Assembly: GCF_001261735.1 (NCBI RefSeq) | Contig: NZ_CVRP01000017.1 | Location: 62,001-126,000 of the forward strand | Direction of reading: 5' to 3' | Length of the DNA: 64,000 bases | DNA from: Dysgonomonas sp. BGC7 | GTDB lineage: Bacteria; Bacteroidota; Bacteroidia; Bacteroidales; Dysgonomonadaceae | Notes under the pieces: generated by a model | Databases searched by the model: none | What the model saw: only the letters and a program-made list of their open reading frames with translations | What the model was told of the DNA's origin: nothing | Translations under genes and position numbers: made by a program | Part shown: positions 26,063 to 33,822 of the stretch, one piece after another | Layout of the letters: every line of letters begins with the position of its first letter | How positions within the stretch are numbered: position 1 is the stretch's first letter

Positions 26063-26674
26063 ATGTTTATAGAACAACCTCCTAGATTATATAGAATGCT
26101 CTTTCCTGGGGCTATATGGAGAAAGCCCGTAGAGGGACAGAAGACAGTTTATCTTACATTTGACGATGGCCCTATCCCGGAGATAACCCCTTGGGTTCTT
26201 GATTTATTACGTAAATATGATATTAAAGCTACATTTTTCTGTGTTGGAGATAATGTACGCAAATATCCCGAGATCTATAAAAGTGTTTTAAATGAGGGAC
26301 ATAGGGTAGGTAATCATACATTTAACCATGTGCAAGGAATCCGAAAATTTACTAAACGTTATTTGGAAAATGCTCGTTTGGCTTCTGAATATATAACTTC
26401 CGACCTTTTTCGTCCGCCACATGGGCACATGAGAATTCCTCAGTTTTTTACTTTACGCAGAGAATATAAGATTGTAATGTGGGATGTTGTAACCCGAGAT
26501 TATAGTAAATTGATGACTCCGGAGAAGGTATTGGATAATGTGAAGAAGTACACCCGCGATGGATCTGTGATTGTATTTCACGATTCGCTGAAGTCGGAGC
26601 AGAATATGAAATATGCATTGCCTAGAAGTCTTGAATGGCTAAAGCAGGAAGGGTATACATTTGGCGTATTGTAA
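26063..26674 (+). CDS. polysaccharide deacetylase, CE4 family
   Basis: A NodB-type deacetylase of 203 residues from the chosen ATG (MFIEQPPRLYRMLFPGA); the ATG 30 nt upstream lies in a terminator-like hairpin. All CE4 motifs are present: TFDDGP (catalytic base and metal Asp), HTFNH (metal His pair), RPPHGH, and VIVFHD near the C-terminus. Such enzymes remove N- or O-acetyl groups from peptidoglycan or other acetylated glycans using a divalent metal. There is no clear signal peptide from this start, so it may act in the cytoplasm or at the inner membrane during glycan synthesis. It lies directly after the DUF2723 glycosyltransferase-like gene on the same strand. Confidence 0.88.
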   Translation: MFIEQPPRLYRMLFPGAIWRKPVEGQKTVYLTFDDGPIPEITPWVLDLLRKYDIKATFFCVGDNVRKYPEIYKSVLNEGHRVGNHTFNHVQGIRKFTKRYLENARLASEYITSDLFRPPHGHMRIPQFFTLRREYKIVMWDVVTRDYSKLMTPEKVLDNVKKYTRDGSVIVFHDSLKSEQNMKYALPRSLEWLKQEGYTFGVL

Positions 26675-26678
26675 AATA

Positions 26679-26717
26679 TTTACGGCTCTTTACCATGAGA
26701 AGTAAAAAGCCGTGAAA
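26679..26717. terminator. bidirectional terminator between deacetylase and unknown gene
   Basis: ACGGCT(C)TTTAC pairs with GTAAA(A)AGCCGT, with flanking T/A pairs, between convergent stop codons at 26674 and 26751. Confidence 0.75.
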
Positions 26718-26750
26718 CTCTAATTTTTAGATTGTCTTATATTATCCATT

Positions 26751-27668
26751 TCACCAATAGCAGCCACCTTCTACTTGGTCTGCATTCTTAGGGGTTTCAT
26801 TTTCATTTGGTCTTATCCAATGCTCATTGTAAAATATATTGTAATCGGCCCTGTCATCCCATCTCTTTCCTTTGATGCCAAACATAAATTGTGTTGCCCC
26901 ACCCATGTGGACAGATTTTTTACCTATATCTTTTACATGGGCTGCCAACGGAAAACCGTAAGCTCCTGCTCCAATGATAGCAATGTCGAAATCAGTTTCA
27001 GATATTTGTTTTTTCATGTGTTCAAGTGCTTCGAACCAATCTTTGAAATTGACTTTCTCTCCTGCTATGCTTTGTACGGCCTTTATTGTCTTGAGTTCAA
27101 ACTCTGGTAGTACATTCGGATCTTTAAAAAGAAATTCCCTTTTTTTGTATTGAGTTGATATTGATTTGCTATATGGATGTATAACCAGAACCTTCTTTCC
27201 TGTTAAAGCCTTGTTCCATGATGGAGATATGAAAAAAGGCTCTGTAGATTGAAGAGGAATTAACTTTACTTGTCTAAAATTGTTCAATAAGAGGTTCTCT
27301 CCCTTTACAGAACAACCTAGGACATCTACTTTCGACATACAGTCTATCATTAGTTGACAGAATCTTTCAATATTAGGAACGCTATTCGAGAAAAAACCTG
27401 CATTGTTACTTAGTAAGGTTTTAGCTTTATTATTCCACCCTATAAAATTCCAGAAAAATGAAAGGCCATATTTAGATCTTTCTTTGATACTTAAATAGCG
27501 TATGACGGCATCAAGCTCTACCTTGCAAGCTCGCGCTATCATGCAGGGAGTATCCTGAATGAGTTGATCATATATTATTCTCGATCCTTCTTCTATACTT
27601 GTTGTCTCCAGATGCTCTTTCCCCTCCGGCTCCAAAAACCTATTTATCAAAGATGTCCTTATCCCCAT
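26751..27668 (-). CDS. conserved hypothetical protein, possibly GT-D-like
   Basis: A 305-residue soluble protein that I cannot name with confidence. The C-terminal third has a Rossmann-like pattern: KVLVIHPYSKSI, then TDFDIAIIGAGAYGFPLAAHVK, then KKSVHMGGATQFMFGIKGKRWD, and ends GGCYW. Proteins with a very similar GxGAYGxPLAxxxK...GGxxQxxFGIKGKRWD pattern occur in polysaccharide gene clusters, and the layout recalls GT-D glycosyltransferases (DUF1792), but this is from memory and uncertain. It lies 10 nt downstream of fumarase on the same strand, so it is probably cotranscribed with it despite no obvious metabolic link. Confidence 0.72.
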   Translation of the reverse strand: MGIRTSLINRFLEPEGKEHLETTSIEEGSRIIYDQLIQDTPCMIARACKVELDAVIRYLSIKERSKYGLSFFWNFIGWNNKAKTLLSNNAGFFSNSVPNIERFCQLMIDCMSKVDVLGCSVKGENLLLNNFRQVKLIPLQSTEPFFISPSWNKALTGKKVLVIHPYSKSISTQYKKREFLFKDPNVLPEFELKTIKAVQSIAGEKVNFKDWFEALEHMKKQISETDFDIAIIGAGAYGFPLAAHVKDIGKKSVHMGGATQFMFGIKGKRWDDRADYNIFYNEHWIRPNENETPKNADQVEGGCYW

Positions 27669-27678
27669 AATCTAGATA

Positions 27679-29319
27679 TTAACAAGATGTGCAATTGATC
27701 GGTTTCAATTGTTTGAAGAAATCATTACCTTTATCATCTACCAATATAAATGCAGGAAAATCGACAACCTCTATTTTCCATATAGCTTCCATGCCTAATT
27801 CAGGATATTCGAGGCACTCCAAGTTCTTTATGCTGTTTTGTGCTAGTATAGCAGCAGGGCCCCCGATACTTCCCAGATAGAAGCCTCCGTGCTTTTTACA
27901 AGCATCAGTTACCTGTTGGCTACGGTTTCCTTTCGCTATCATTATAAGGCTTCCGCCATGTGCTTGGAAAGAATCTACATACGAGTCCATTCTTCCCGCA
28001 GTAGTAGGCCCCATCGAACCGCTTGCATACCCTTTAGGTGTTTTTGCAGGACCTGCATAGTAGATTGGGTGATCCTTTATATATTGAGGAAGACCTTCTC
28101 CTTTATCTATTCTTTCTTGTAGCTTGGCGTGAGCTATATCTCGTCCTACTATAATCGTTCCGGTTAAAGACAGGCGAGTAGAAACCGGATATTTAGATAG
28201 CTCTGCAAGAATTTCTTTCATCGGGCGGTTCAGGTCTATTTTTATTCCTCCTCCTTCTCCCGAATTTCGCAGTTCTTCCGGAATAAGACGGGTTGGATTG
28301 TCTTCCAGTTTCTCGAGCCAAATACCATCTTTATTTATTTTACCTTTTATATTTCTATCTGCCGAACAAGACACTCCCATGCCTACAGGGCATGATGCAC
28401 CATGACGAGGTAAACGTACTACTCGTATGTCGTGAGCAAAGAATTTTCCTCCGAATTGAGCTCCGAGTCCAAGCTCTTGAGCTGCCTTGAGTAATTTTGC
28501 CTCCATTTCCAAGTCACGAAAAGCCTGCCCCCCTTCATTACCCGAAGTAGGAAGACTATCGTAATATTTGGTAGAAGCCAATTTTACAACTTTTAGATTT
28601 GTTTCGGCAGAAGTTCCTCCAATAGCAAATGCAATATGATAAGGAGGGCATGCGGCTGTCCCTAACGATTTCATTTTTTCTATCAAGAATGGCTCCAGTT
28701 TTTCAGGAGTCAACAAGGCTTTGGTTTCCTGATATAGATATGTCTTATTTGCAGACCCTCCTCCTTTGGCAACAAACAAAAATTTATATTCATTTCCATT
28801 AACGGCATATAAATCTATTTGAGCAGGCAGGTTAGTACCGGTATTTACCTCTTTATACATGTCAAGAGGTGCATTTTGCGAATAACGTAAGTTGTCTTCT
28901 GTAAAAGTATTATAAACGCCTCGTGATAATGATTCTTCGTCATTACCTCCTGTCCATACATTCTGACCTTTTTTACCCATAATAATAGCAGTTCCTGTAT
29001 CTTGACAGAAAGGAAGTATACCTTTTGCCGATATTTCAGAATTGCGCAGGAATGTTAGGGCTACAAATTTATCATTGTCGCTGGCTTGCGGATCCGATAG
29101 TATTTTTGCGACCTGTTCCTGATGTTCGGGGCGCAGGAGGAACTCTACATTGTGAAAAGCGTGCTGAGCCAATAATATCAGAGCTTGTGGTTCTATTTTT
29201 AAAATATCCTGCTCTCCGAATTTTGCTGTAGATACATAGTCTTTCGATAGCAGATAATACTCAGTAGTATCCTTTCCCATAGGGAATGTTTCCTGGTACT
29301 TAAATGTAGGTGTTGCCAT
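27679..29319 (-). CDS. class I fumarate hydratase
   Basis: Interconverts fumarate and malate with an oxygen-sensitive [4Fe-4S] cluster; part of the reductive branch that Bacteroidales use to make succinate. The single 546-residue chain contains both the alpha part ([15 protein letters not shown], and [14 protein letters not shown] with a cluster Cys, and [15 protein letters not shown] with another) and the beta part ([32 protein letters not shown]). I choose the ATG at 29319 ([12 protein letters not shown]) because the longer frame starts upstream of the predicted transcription start. The closest E. coli relatives are FumA and FumB. Confidence 0.95.
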   Translation of the reverse strand: MATPTFKYQETFPMGKDTTEYYLLSKDYVSTAKFGEQDILKIEPQALILLAQHAFHNVEFLLRPEHQEQVAKILSDPQASDNDKFVALTFLRNSEISAKGILPFCQDTGTAIIMGKKGQNVWTGGNDEESLSRGVYNTFTEDNLRYSQNAPLDMYKEVNTGTNLPAQIDLYAVNGNEYKFLFVAKGGGSANKTYLYQETKALLTPEKLEPFLIEKMKSLGTAACPPYHIAFAIGGTSAETNLKVVKLASTKYYDSLPTSGNEGGQAFRDLEMEAKLLKAAQELGLGAQFGGKFFAHDIRVVRLPRHGASCPVGMGVSCSADRNIKGKINKDGIWLEKLEDNPTRLIPEELRNSGEGGGIKIDLNRPMKEILAELSKYPVSTRLSLTGTIIVGRDIAHAKLQERIDKGEGLPQYIKDHPIYYAGPAKTPKGYASGSMGPTTAGRMDSYVDSFQAHGGSLIMIAKGNRSQQVTDACKKHGGFYLGSIGGPAAILAQNSIKNLECLEYPELGMEAIWKIEVVDFPAFILVDDKGNDFFKQLKPINCTSC

Positions 29320-29356
29320 AACTTGATGTTTAATATAATAGTTCTTAATTGTAGAA

Positions 29357-29387
29357 CAAAAATACAAAATATATGCAACCTTTTCAA
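29357..29387 (-). promoter_or_regulatory. promoter of the fumarase gene
   Basis: On the minus strand TTG (29387-29385), a 20-nt spacer and TATTTTTG (29364-29357) match the Bacteroidota consensus. The leader would be about 30 nt. Confidence 0.65.
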
Positions 29388-29471
29388 GTTTTGTCTGTCT
29401 ATAAAAGACTAAAAAGAAAAGATTAAAACACTAAATTCGATAAGAGTAAATATTCGTAAATAAAAATCTTG

Positions 29472-29479
29472 TATCTTTG
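29472..29479 (+). promoter_or_regulatory. -7 promoter element of the gene at 29534
   Basis: TATCTTTG fits TAnnTTTG. It gives a leader of about 45-50 nt. No TTG is present at the expected -33 distance. Confidence 0.5.
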
Positions 29480-29533
29480 TAATTGATTGAATCAATTTAA
29501 GATAATTATTTCGTAACATGAAGCTATTATAAA

Positions 29534-30682
29534 ATGAACACGAGTAAATATATTTTATTATCCATTATGTTGTTGTTTCCTTTGTTTGCAATGTCGCAGA
29601 GATTAAAGCCTGTGACTAAACGAGAAGCAGAACAAATAGGAAAAAAAACGTATATTTTAAGTACAGGAGAAGCCTCGAAAGTTGTTAATACTGTAGGCAG
29701 TGGTTTGGAAGATGAATATTCAAAATTTTTATTTCGAAAATCTAATACAGCAGAGCTAGATTCTATTTTTGGCGGGGTTAATTCGTCTTATGGAAATCTG
29801 GAGGAAGCAGCTATTGATGTTGACCGATTGTTGAGAGAGGTTGATCTCGAACAAAAGATAAATAAAGGTAGTAATGAATCATTAGGCTTCTGGATTGCAA
29901 AACGCAATCGGGATTTGAGAAAAAAAGAGAAAGAGGCTCAATCTATTGTAGATAACATGCCTAAAGAAGATCCTTCGATAGCAGATTTGGTTCGCAGACG
30001 CCTTCGGTTTGGAGATAAACCAACTTATTATATAAATGGGGTGGAGGTGTCGGCCTCTGTTGTAAACCAACTGTTTCAGTCTGAAATTATAAAAAGAGAA
30101 TTAAGAACTACAGATACAGCGTCAGGTAATCCTAATGGTGAGATTTGGTTCTCCGTTAGCGAAAAGGCATTAGCGAGAGTTAAGATTCCGGTAGATATGA
30201 CTCTGGATTATCAATTTAATGAGACTCAGATAGCATCCGGCAGGAATGATGATGAGAAGATAAATCAACTCTCTGACTATCTAATAACTAAAGAAAGAGA
30301 AGAAAGAAGATCCGGGTTGAAACCTATTCCTGTTGTTAAAAGAGAATATACGGCAGATGGTAAATATGTGGATAAGGCTGTCGTTAAAAACATAGATGTA
30401 AAAAGAGAAGAATCTACTGTTCCTACAGAAGAAAAGGAGGCGAACACTCCTTCCGGAACACGTGTTATTTCAAGAACAGTAAACTCTCAACAAGTAAATC
30501 CGACTACTTCTGGATATAATGTTCCTGCGGTTTCGGGTGCAGATAATAGAACTTCTCAGCCTGTGGTGAAACGTAGCAGAGATATAGAATCTAAGTCAGA
30601 AGCTTCTGAAAAGAAAGTAGATCAGTCAAATAGTGCTCCAAAAAAATCTGTAAAGCGAATAAAAGAAAGACATCAGAATTAA
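29534..30682 (+). CDS. secreted hypothetical protein with short plug-like motif
   Basis: A 382-residue protein with a signal peptide (ends near FAMSQ). Residues about 25-155 are helical and charged. Residues about 160-215 contain KPTYYINGVEVSASVVNQLF, QSEIIKREL and GNPNGEIWFSVSEK, which parallel in order the DG...I..I..L...NGxxxVxT pattern of TonB plug-derived strands in Bacteroidota proteins; this is a weak similarity. The C-terminal 140 residues are low-complexity, rich in Lys, Arg, Ser, Thr and Glu, ending KSVKRIKERHQN. I assign no function. Its stop codon overlaps that of the convergent purN gene by 4 nt, and its terminator lies inside purN. Confidence 0.75.
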   Translation: MNTSKYILLSIMLLFPLFAMSQRLKPVTKREAEQIGKKTYILSTGEASKVVNTVGSGLEDEYSKFLFRKSNTAELDSIFGGVNSSYGNLEEAAIDVDRLLREVDLEQKINKGSNESLGFWIAKRNRDLRKKEKEAQSIVDNMPKEDPSIADLVRRRLRFGDKPTYYINGVEVSASVVNQLFQSEIIKRELRTTDTASGNPNGEIWFSVSEKALARVKIPVDMTLDYQFNETQIASGRNDDEKINQLSDYLITKEREERRSGLKPIPVVKREYTADGKYVDKAVVKNIDVKREESTVPTEEKEANTPSGTRVISRTVNSQQVNPTTSGYNVPAVSGADNRTSQPVVKRSRDIESKSEASEKKVDQSNSAPKKSVKRIKERHQN

Positions 30683-31257
30683 GATTGAGCTTTATCCGCT
30701 AAGATGTTCTCTATGATAACAGGAAAGTGCATATACTCTAAAGTATGCACTTTTTTTGCAACATCTTCATAACTATCTGCACTATCTACTGTACATTTTG
30801 CTTGAAAAATAATTGCCCCCTCATCATAGTTTTCATTGACATAATGTATTGTTATTCCCGATTCTGCTTCCTTATTCTCTACAACGGCTTTGTGTACATT
30901 GTCTCCATACATGCCTTTTCCTCCATATTTAGGAAGTAGGGCGGGGTGGATGTTGATAATTTTATCCGGATATGCAGAAATAAGATTTTGGGGTATTTTC
31001 AATAAGAAGCCTGCAAGAACGATGAAATCTATGTTGTTCTGCTTTAAGCATTCAAGTACCTTGTTTGTATTGTCAAACTCGTCTTTCGAAAAGGTTGCAG
31101 ATTTTATACTTAGGTTTTTAGCCCGTTGATGGACGTATGCTTCTTTCTTGTTAGAAATAATAAGAGATACGGATATGTCATGACTTTCGCTGAAATATTG
31201 TGCAATATTCTCTGCGTTAGTTCCCGATCCGGAAGCAAAAATGGCTATTTTTTTCAT
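30679..31257 (-). CDS. purN: phosphoribosylglycinamide formyltransferase
   Basis: Third step of purine synthesis: transfers formyl from 10-formyl-THF to GAR. From the chosen ATG (MKKIAIFASGSGTNAENI) it has 192 residues, the normal size. The longer frame adds an unrelated hydrophobic stretch. The catalytic Asn and His are in INIHPALLPKYGGKGMYG (Asn102, His104; E. coli Asn106, His108). The catalytic Asp is in GITIHYVNENYDEGAIIF. The last four bases overlap the stop codon of the convergent gene, and a hairpin that ends the neighbour's transcript is built into codons near the purN C-terminus. Confidence 0.95.
   Translation of the reverse strand: MKKIAIFASGSGTNAENIAQYFSESHDISVSLIISNKKEAYVHQRAKNLSIKSATFSKDEFDNTNKVLECLKQNNIDFIVLAGFLLKIPQNLISAYPDKIINIHPALLPKYGGKGMYGDNVHKAVVENKEAESGITIHYVNENYDEGAIIFQAKCTVDSADSYEDVAKKVHTLEYMHFPVIIENILADKAQS
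30724..30757 (+). terminator. plus-strand intrinsic terminator inside purN
   Basis: AAAGTGCATA (30724-30733) pairs with TATGCACTTT (30744-30753), followed by T to 30757. It would end transcription of the gene at 29534 while encoding purN residues on the other strand. Confidence 0.65.
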
Positions 31258-31327
31258 AAGCAATATTAAGGGTATCTGCACACAAATAAAAAAAATGTGC
31301 AATTTTAACTATTTTGTCCGCAAAATA

Positions 31328-31360
31328 TTTGTTTCATATAGATAAAAAACTGTTACTTTG
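31328..31360 (+). promoter_or_regulatory. promoter of acpP-fabF-rnc
   Basis: TTTG (31328-31331), a 21-nt spacer and TTACTTTG (31353-31360) are close to the consensus; the second base of the -7 element is T and not A. The leader is about 45-50 nt and ends in a purine-poor, A/T-rich stretch before the ATG. Confidence 0.55.
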
Positions 31361-31411
31361 CAGCGACAAAATTAGAATAAAAAATTTTATTAATAATCAA
31401 AACTAGAAATT

Positions 31412-31648
31412 ATGTCAGAAGTAGCATCAAAAGTGAAAGCAATTATTGTTGATAAGTTAGGTGTTGAAGAATCTGAAGTAACAGATACTGCTAGCTTTAC
31501 TAATGATTTAGGTGCAGATTCACTTGATACAGTGGAATTGATCATGGAATTTGAAAAAGAATTTGGTATTTCTATTCCAGATGACCAAACTGAAAAAATC
31601 GCTACAGTAGGAGACGCTGTCTCTTATATTGAAGCAAATGCGAAATAA
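31412..31648 (+). CDS. acpP: acyl carrier protein
   Basis: Carries growing acyl chains on a phosphopantetheine arm during fatty acid synthesis. The 78-residue acidic protein has the DSL attachment site ([10 protein letters not shown], Ser37) and the usual four-helix pattern. It lies 21 nt before fabF, the standard acpP-fabF order. Assignment is certain. Confidence 0.98.
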   Translation: MSEVASKVKAIIVDKLGVEESEVTDTASFTNDLGADSLDTVELIMEFEKEFGISIPDDQTEKIATVGDAVSYIEANAK

Positions 31649-31669
31649 TCTTTTTTCCAATATTTACTT

Positions 31670-32932
31670 ATGGAATTAAAAAGAGTAGTAGTAACAGGTC
31701 TAGGTTCGGTAACTCCTCTTGGCAATAATGTAGAAACTACATGGAATAATGCCATTAACGGAGTGAGTGGGGCTGGACCTATTACTCATTTTGATGCGTC
31801 AAAATTTAAAACACAATTCGCTTGCGAAGTTAAAGAATACGATCCTTCCATTTATCTGGATAGGAAAGAAATGCGCAAGTGCGATAGATATACATTACTG
31901 GCTATAGGAGCCTCAGAAGAAGCGATTGCGGATTCAAAACTTGATTTTGAAAAAGAAAATTGTGATAGGATTGGTGTAATAGTGTCTGCCGGAATCGGAG
32001 GTATTAAAACCTTTGAAGAAGAAGTATCATATTATGCTACTCACAAAGAAATGGGACCTAAATTCAATCCTTTCTTTATTCCTAAAATGATTTCGGATAT
32101 AGCTTCCGGGCTAATCTCTATTCGTCATGGATTGAGAGGACCTAACTATGGAACTGTTTCGGCATGTGCATCTTCTACTCATAGTGCTATATCAGCATTC
32201 GATCATATTCGTTTGGGTAAAGCCGATGTTATGGTAGTTGGAGGAGCAGAGGCTGCGATTACAGAAGCAGGCGTTGGTGGTTTCAATGCAATGACCGCTT
32301 TATCTACTCGCAATGACTCACCTAAAACTGCATCACGTCCATTTAGTGCTAGTCGCGACGGATTTGTGATAGGGGAAGGGGCTGCATGTCTTATCTTCGA
32401 AGAACTTGAACATGCGTTAGCTCGTGGAGCTAAGATATATGCAGAAGTTATTGGTGGCGGTATGTCTGCTGATGCCTATCACCTGACAGCTTCACATCCT
32501 GATGGGTTAGGAGCAAAGTTGGTAATGAGAAATGCTTTGCAAGATGCCGGAATAAATCCGGAGGAAATGGACTATATCAATGTACATGGCACATCTACTC
32601 CTGTAGGTGATCCTTCTGAGATCAAAGCTATTAGAGAAGTTTTTGGAGATCATGCTTATAAACTGAATATAAGTTCTACCAAATCTATGACTGGTCACCT
32701 ATTAGGCGCAGCCGGAGCTTTGGAAACAATGTTTTGTGTATTAGCTATTCAGAACGACATCGTACCTCCTACAATTAATTTTACTGAAGGTGATGAAGAT
32801 CCGGATATTGACTACAAGCTAAATCTTACATTTAATAAGGCTCAAAAGAGACCTGTGAATGTGGCATTATCTAATACATTCGGTTTTGGTGGACATAATG
32901 CTTGTGTTATAGTTAAGAAGTTTAAGAAATAA
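31670..32932 (+). CDS. fabF: 3-oxoacyl-ACP synthase II
   Basis: Condenses malonyl-ACP with acyl-ACP in fatty acid elongation, and is the enzyme that adjusts chain composition in many bacteria. The 420 residues carry the full Cys-His-His triad: Cys166 in VSACASSTHS, His in VHGTSTPVGD, and the Lys/His motif STKSMTGHLLGAAGA. The C-terminal NTFGFGGHNACVI is typical. It lies between acpP and rnc with gaps of 21 and 6 nt, forming one operon. Confidence 0.97.
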   Translation: MELKRVVVTGLGSVTPLGNNVETTWNNAINGVSGAGPITHFDASKFKTQFACEVKEYDPSIYLDRKEMRKCDRYTLLAIGASEEAIADSKLDFEKENCDRIGVIVSAGIGGIKTFEEEVSYYATHKEMGPKFNPFFIPKMISDIASGLISIRHGLRGPNYGTVSACASSTHSAISAFDHIRLGKADVMVVGGAEAAITEAGVGGFNAMTALSTRNDSPKTASRPFSASRDGFVIGEGAACLIFEELEHALARGAKIYAEVIGGGMSADAYHLTASHPDGLGAKLVMRNALQDAGINPEEMDYINVHGTSTPVGDPSEIKAIREVFGDHAYKLNISSTKSMTGHLLGAAGALETMFCVLAIQNDIVPPTINFTEGDEDPDIDYKLNLTFNKAQKRPVNVALSNTFGFGGHNACVIVKKFKK

Positions 32933-32938
32933 GACATC

Positions 32939-33796
32939 GTGCTTAAAAAGATATATCGAGGTATAAGGCTTCTTCCTAAAAGAGGGAAGGAGCCTTATGT
33001 ATCTTTTTACAAAATACTGGGATTTTATCCGTACAATATAACTCTCTACGAACAAGCCCTTTTACACAAATCGTCTTCTATAAAGCTAAAGGATGGAAGG
33101 TGGATCAATAATGAGAGGTTAGAGTTCTTGGGAGATGCTATTCTTGATGCTATTGTCGCAGATATTGTATTCAAAGAGTTCGAATACAAGAAAGAAGGTT
33201 TTCTTACAAATATTCGCTCTAAGATAGTACAAAGAGAGACACTTAACAAACTGGCGCTTGAGCTGGGTATAGATAAACTCGTAAAAACCTCTACTAAAAA
33301 TACTACTCCAAATACCCATATGTATGGGAATGCTTTGGAAGCATTAATTGGTGCTATCTATTTAGATCAGGGCTATCGTATTGCTAAAAGCTTTGTCTAC
33401 GAATGTCTTATTCAGCAACACTTGAATATAGAGACTGTAGCAGAACAGGAGGCTAATTATAAGTCGAGACTGATAGAATGGAGCCAGAAACAAAAAATAT
33501 CAGTAAGTTTCGATTTGCTAGATAGTTTCGTCGATGAAAATAATGCTCCTGTATTCAAGACTGCGGTTTTGATTTTAGGCGAACAGGCGGGTTTAGGATC
33601 GGGCTACTCTAAGAAAGAATCGCAACAGAAAGCAGCAAAGGAAGCCTTCAATAAGTTGCAACGTAATACAGCCTTTCGAAATCATATCTTTGAGCTTCAC
33701 GAACAACAGCAAATACTTCACAGTGAGACATACGCAAAAGTGCAACCCGAAGATTGCACTATATCGCCAGCAGAGTCTCATGAGGAACCTGATTGA
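32939..33796 (+). CDS. rnc: ribonuclease III
   Basis: Cleaves double-stranded RNA in rRNA and mRNA processing. The start is a GTG 6 nt after the fabF stop; no in-frame ATG exists before the catalytic domain, and the first residues (LLPKRGKEPYVSFYKILGFYP) resemble Bacteroidales homologs. The signature NERLEFLGDAILD (about 58-70) has the catalytic acidic residues, and the second acidic cluster is in GNALEALIGAIYLDQGY. A double-stranded RNA-binding domain follows (about 170-245, GSGYSKKESQQKAAKEAFNKL). The last 40 residues are a Gln/Glu-rich tail not needed for the fold. Confidence 0.95.
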   Translation: MLKKIYRGIRLLPKRGKEPYVSFYKILGFYPYNITLYEQALLHKSSSIKLKDGRWINNERLEFLGDAILDAIVADIVFKEFEYKKEGFLTNIRSKIVQRETLNKLALELGIDKLVKTSTKNTTPNTHMYGNALEALIGAIYLDQGYRIAKSFVYECLIQQHLNIETVAEQEANYKSRLIEWSQKQKISVSFDLLDSFVDENNAPVFKTAVLILGEQAGLGSGYSKKESQQKAAKEAFNKLQRNTAFRNHIFELHEQQQILHSETYAKVQPEDCTISPAESHEEPD

Positions 33797-33822
33797 TCGG
33801 TTCAGCTTATCTCCTGTTTTAT

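Noticed and set aside
29320-29367. Longer N-terminus of fumarase ([11 protein letters not shown])
   Set aside because: These codons overlap the predicted promoter at 29357-29387; fumarase homologs begin near MATPTFKYQ.
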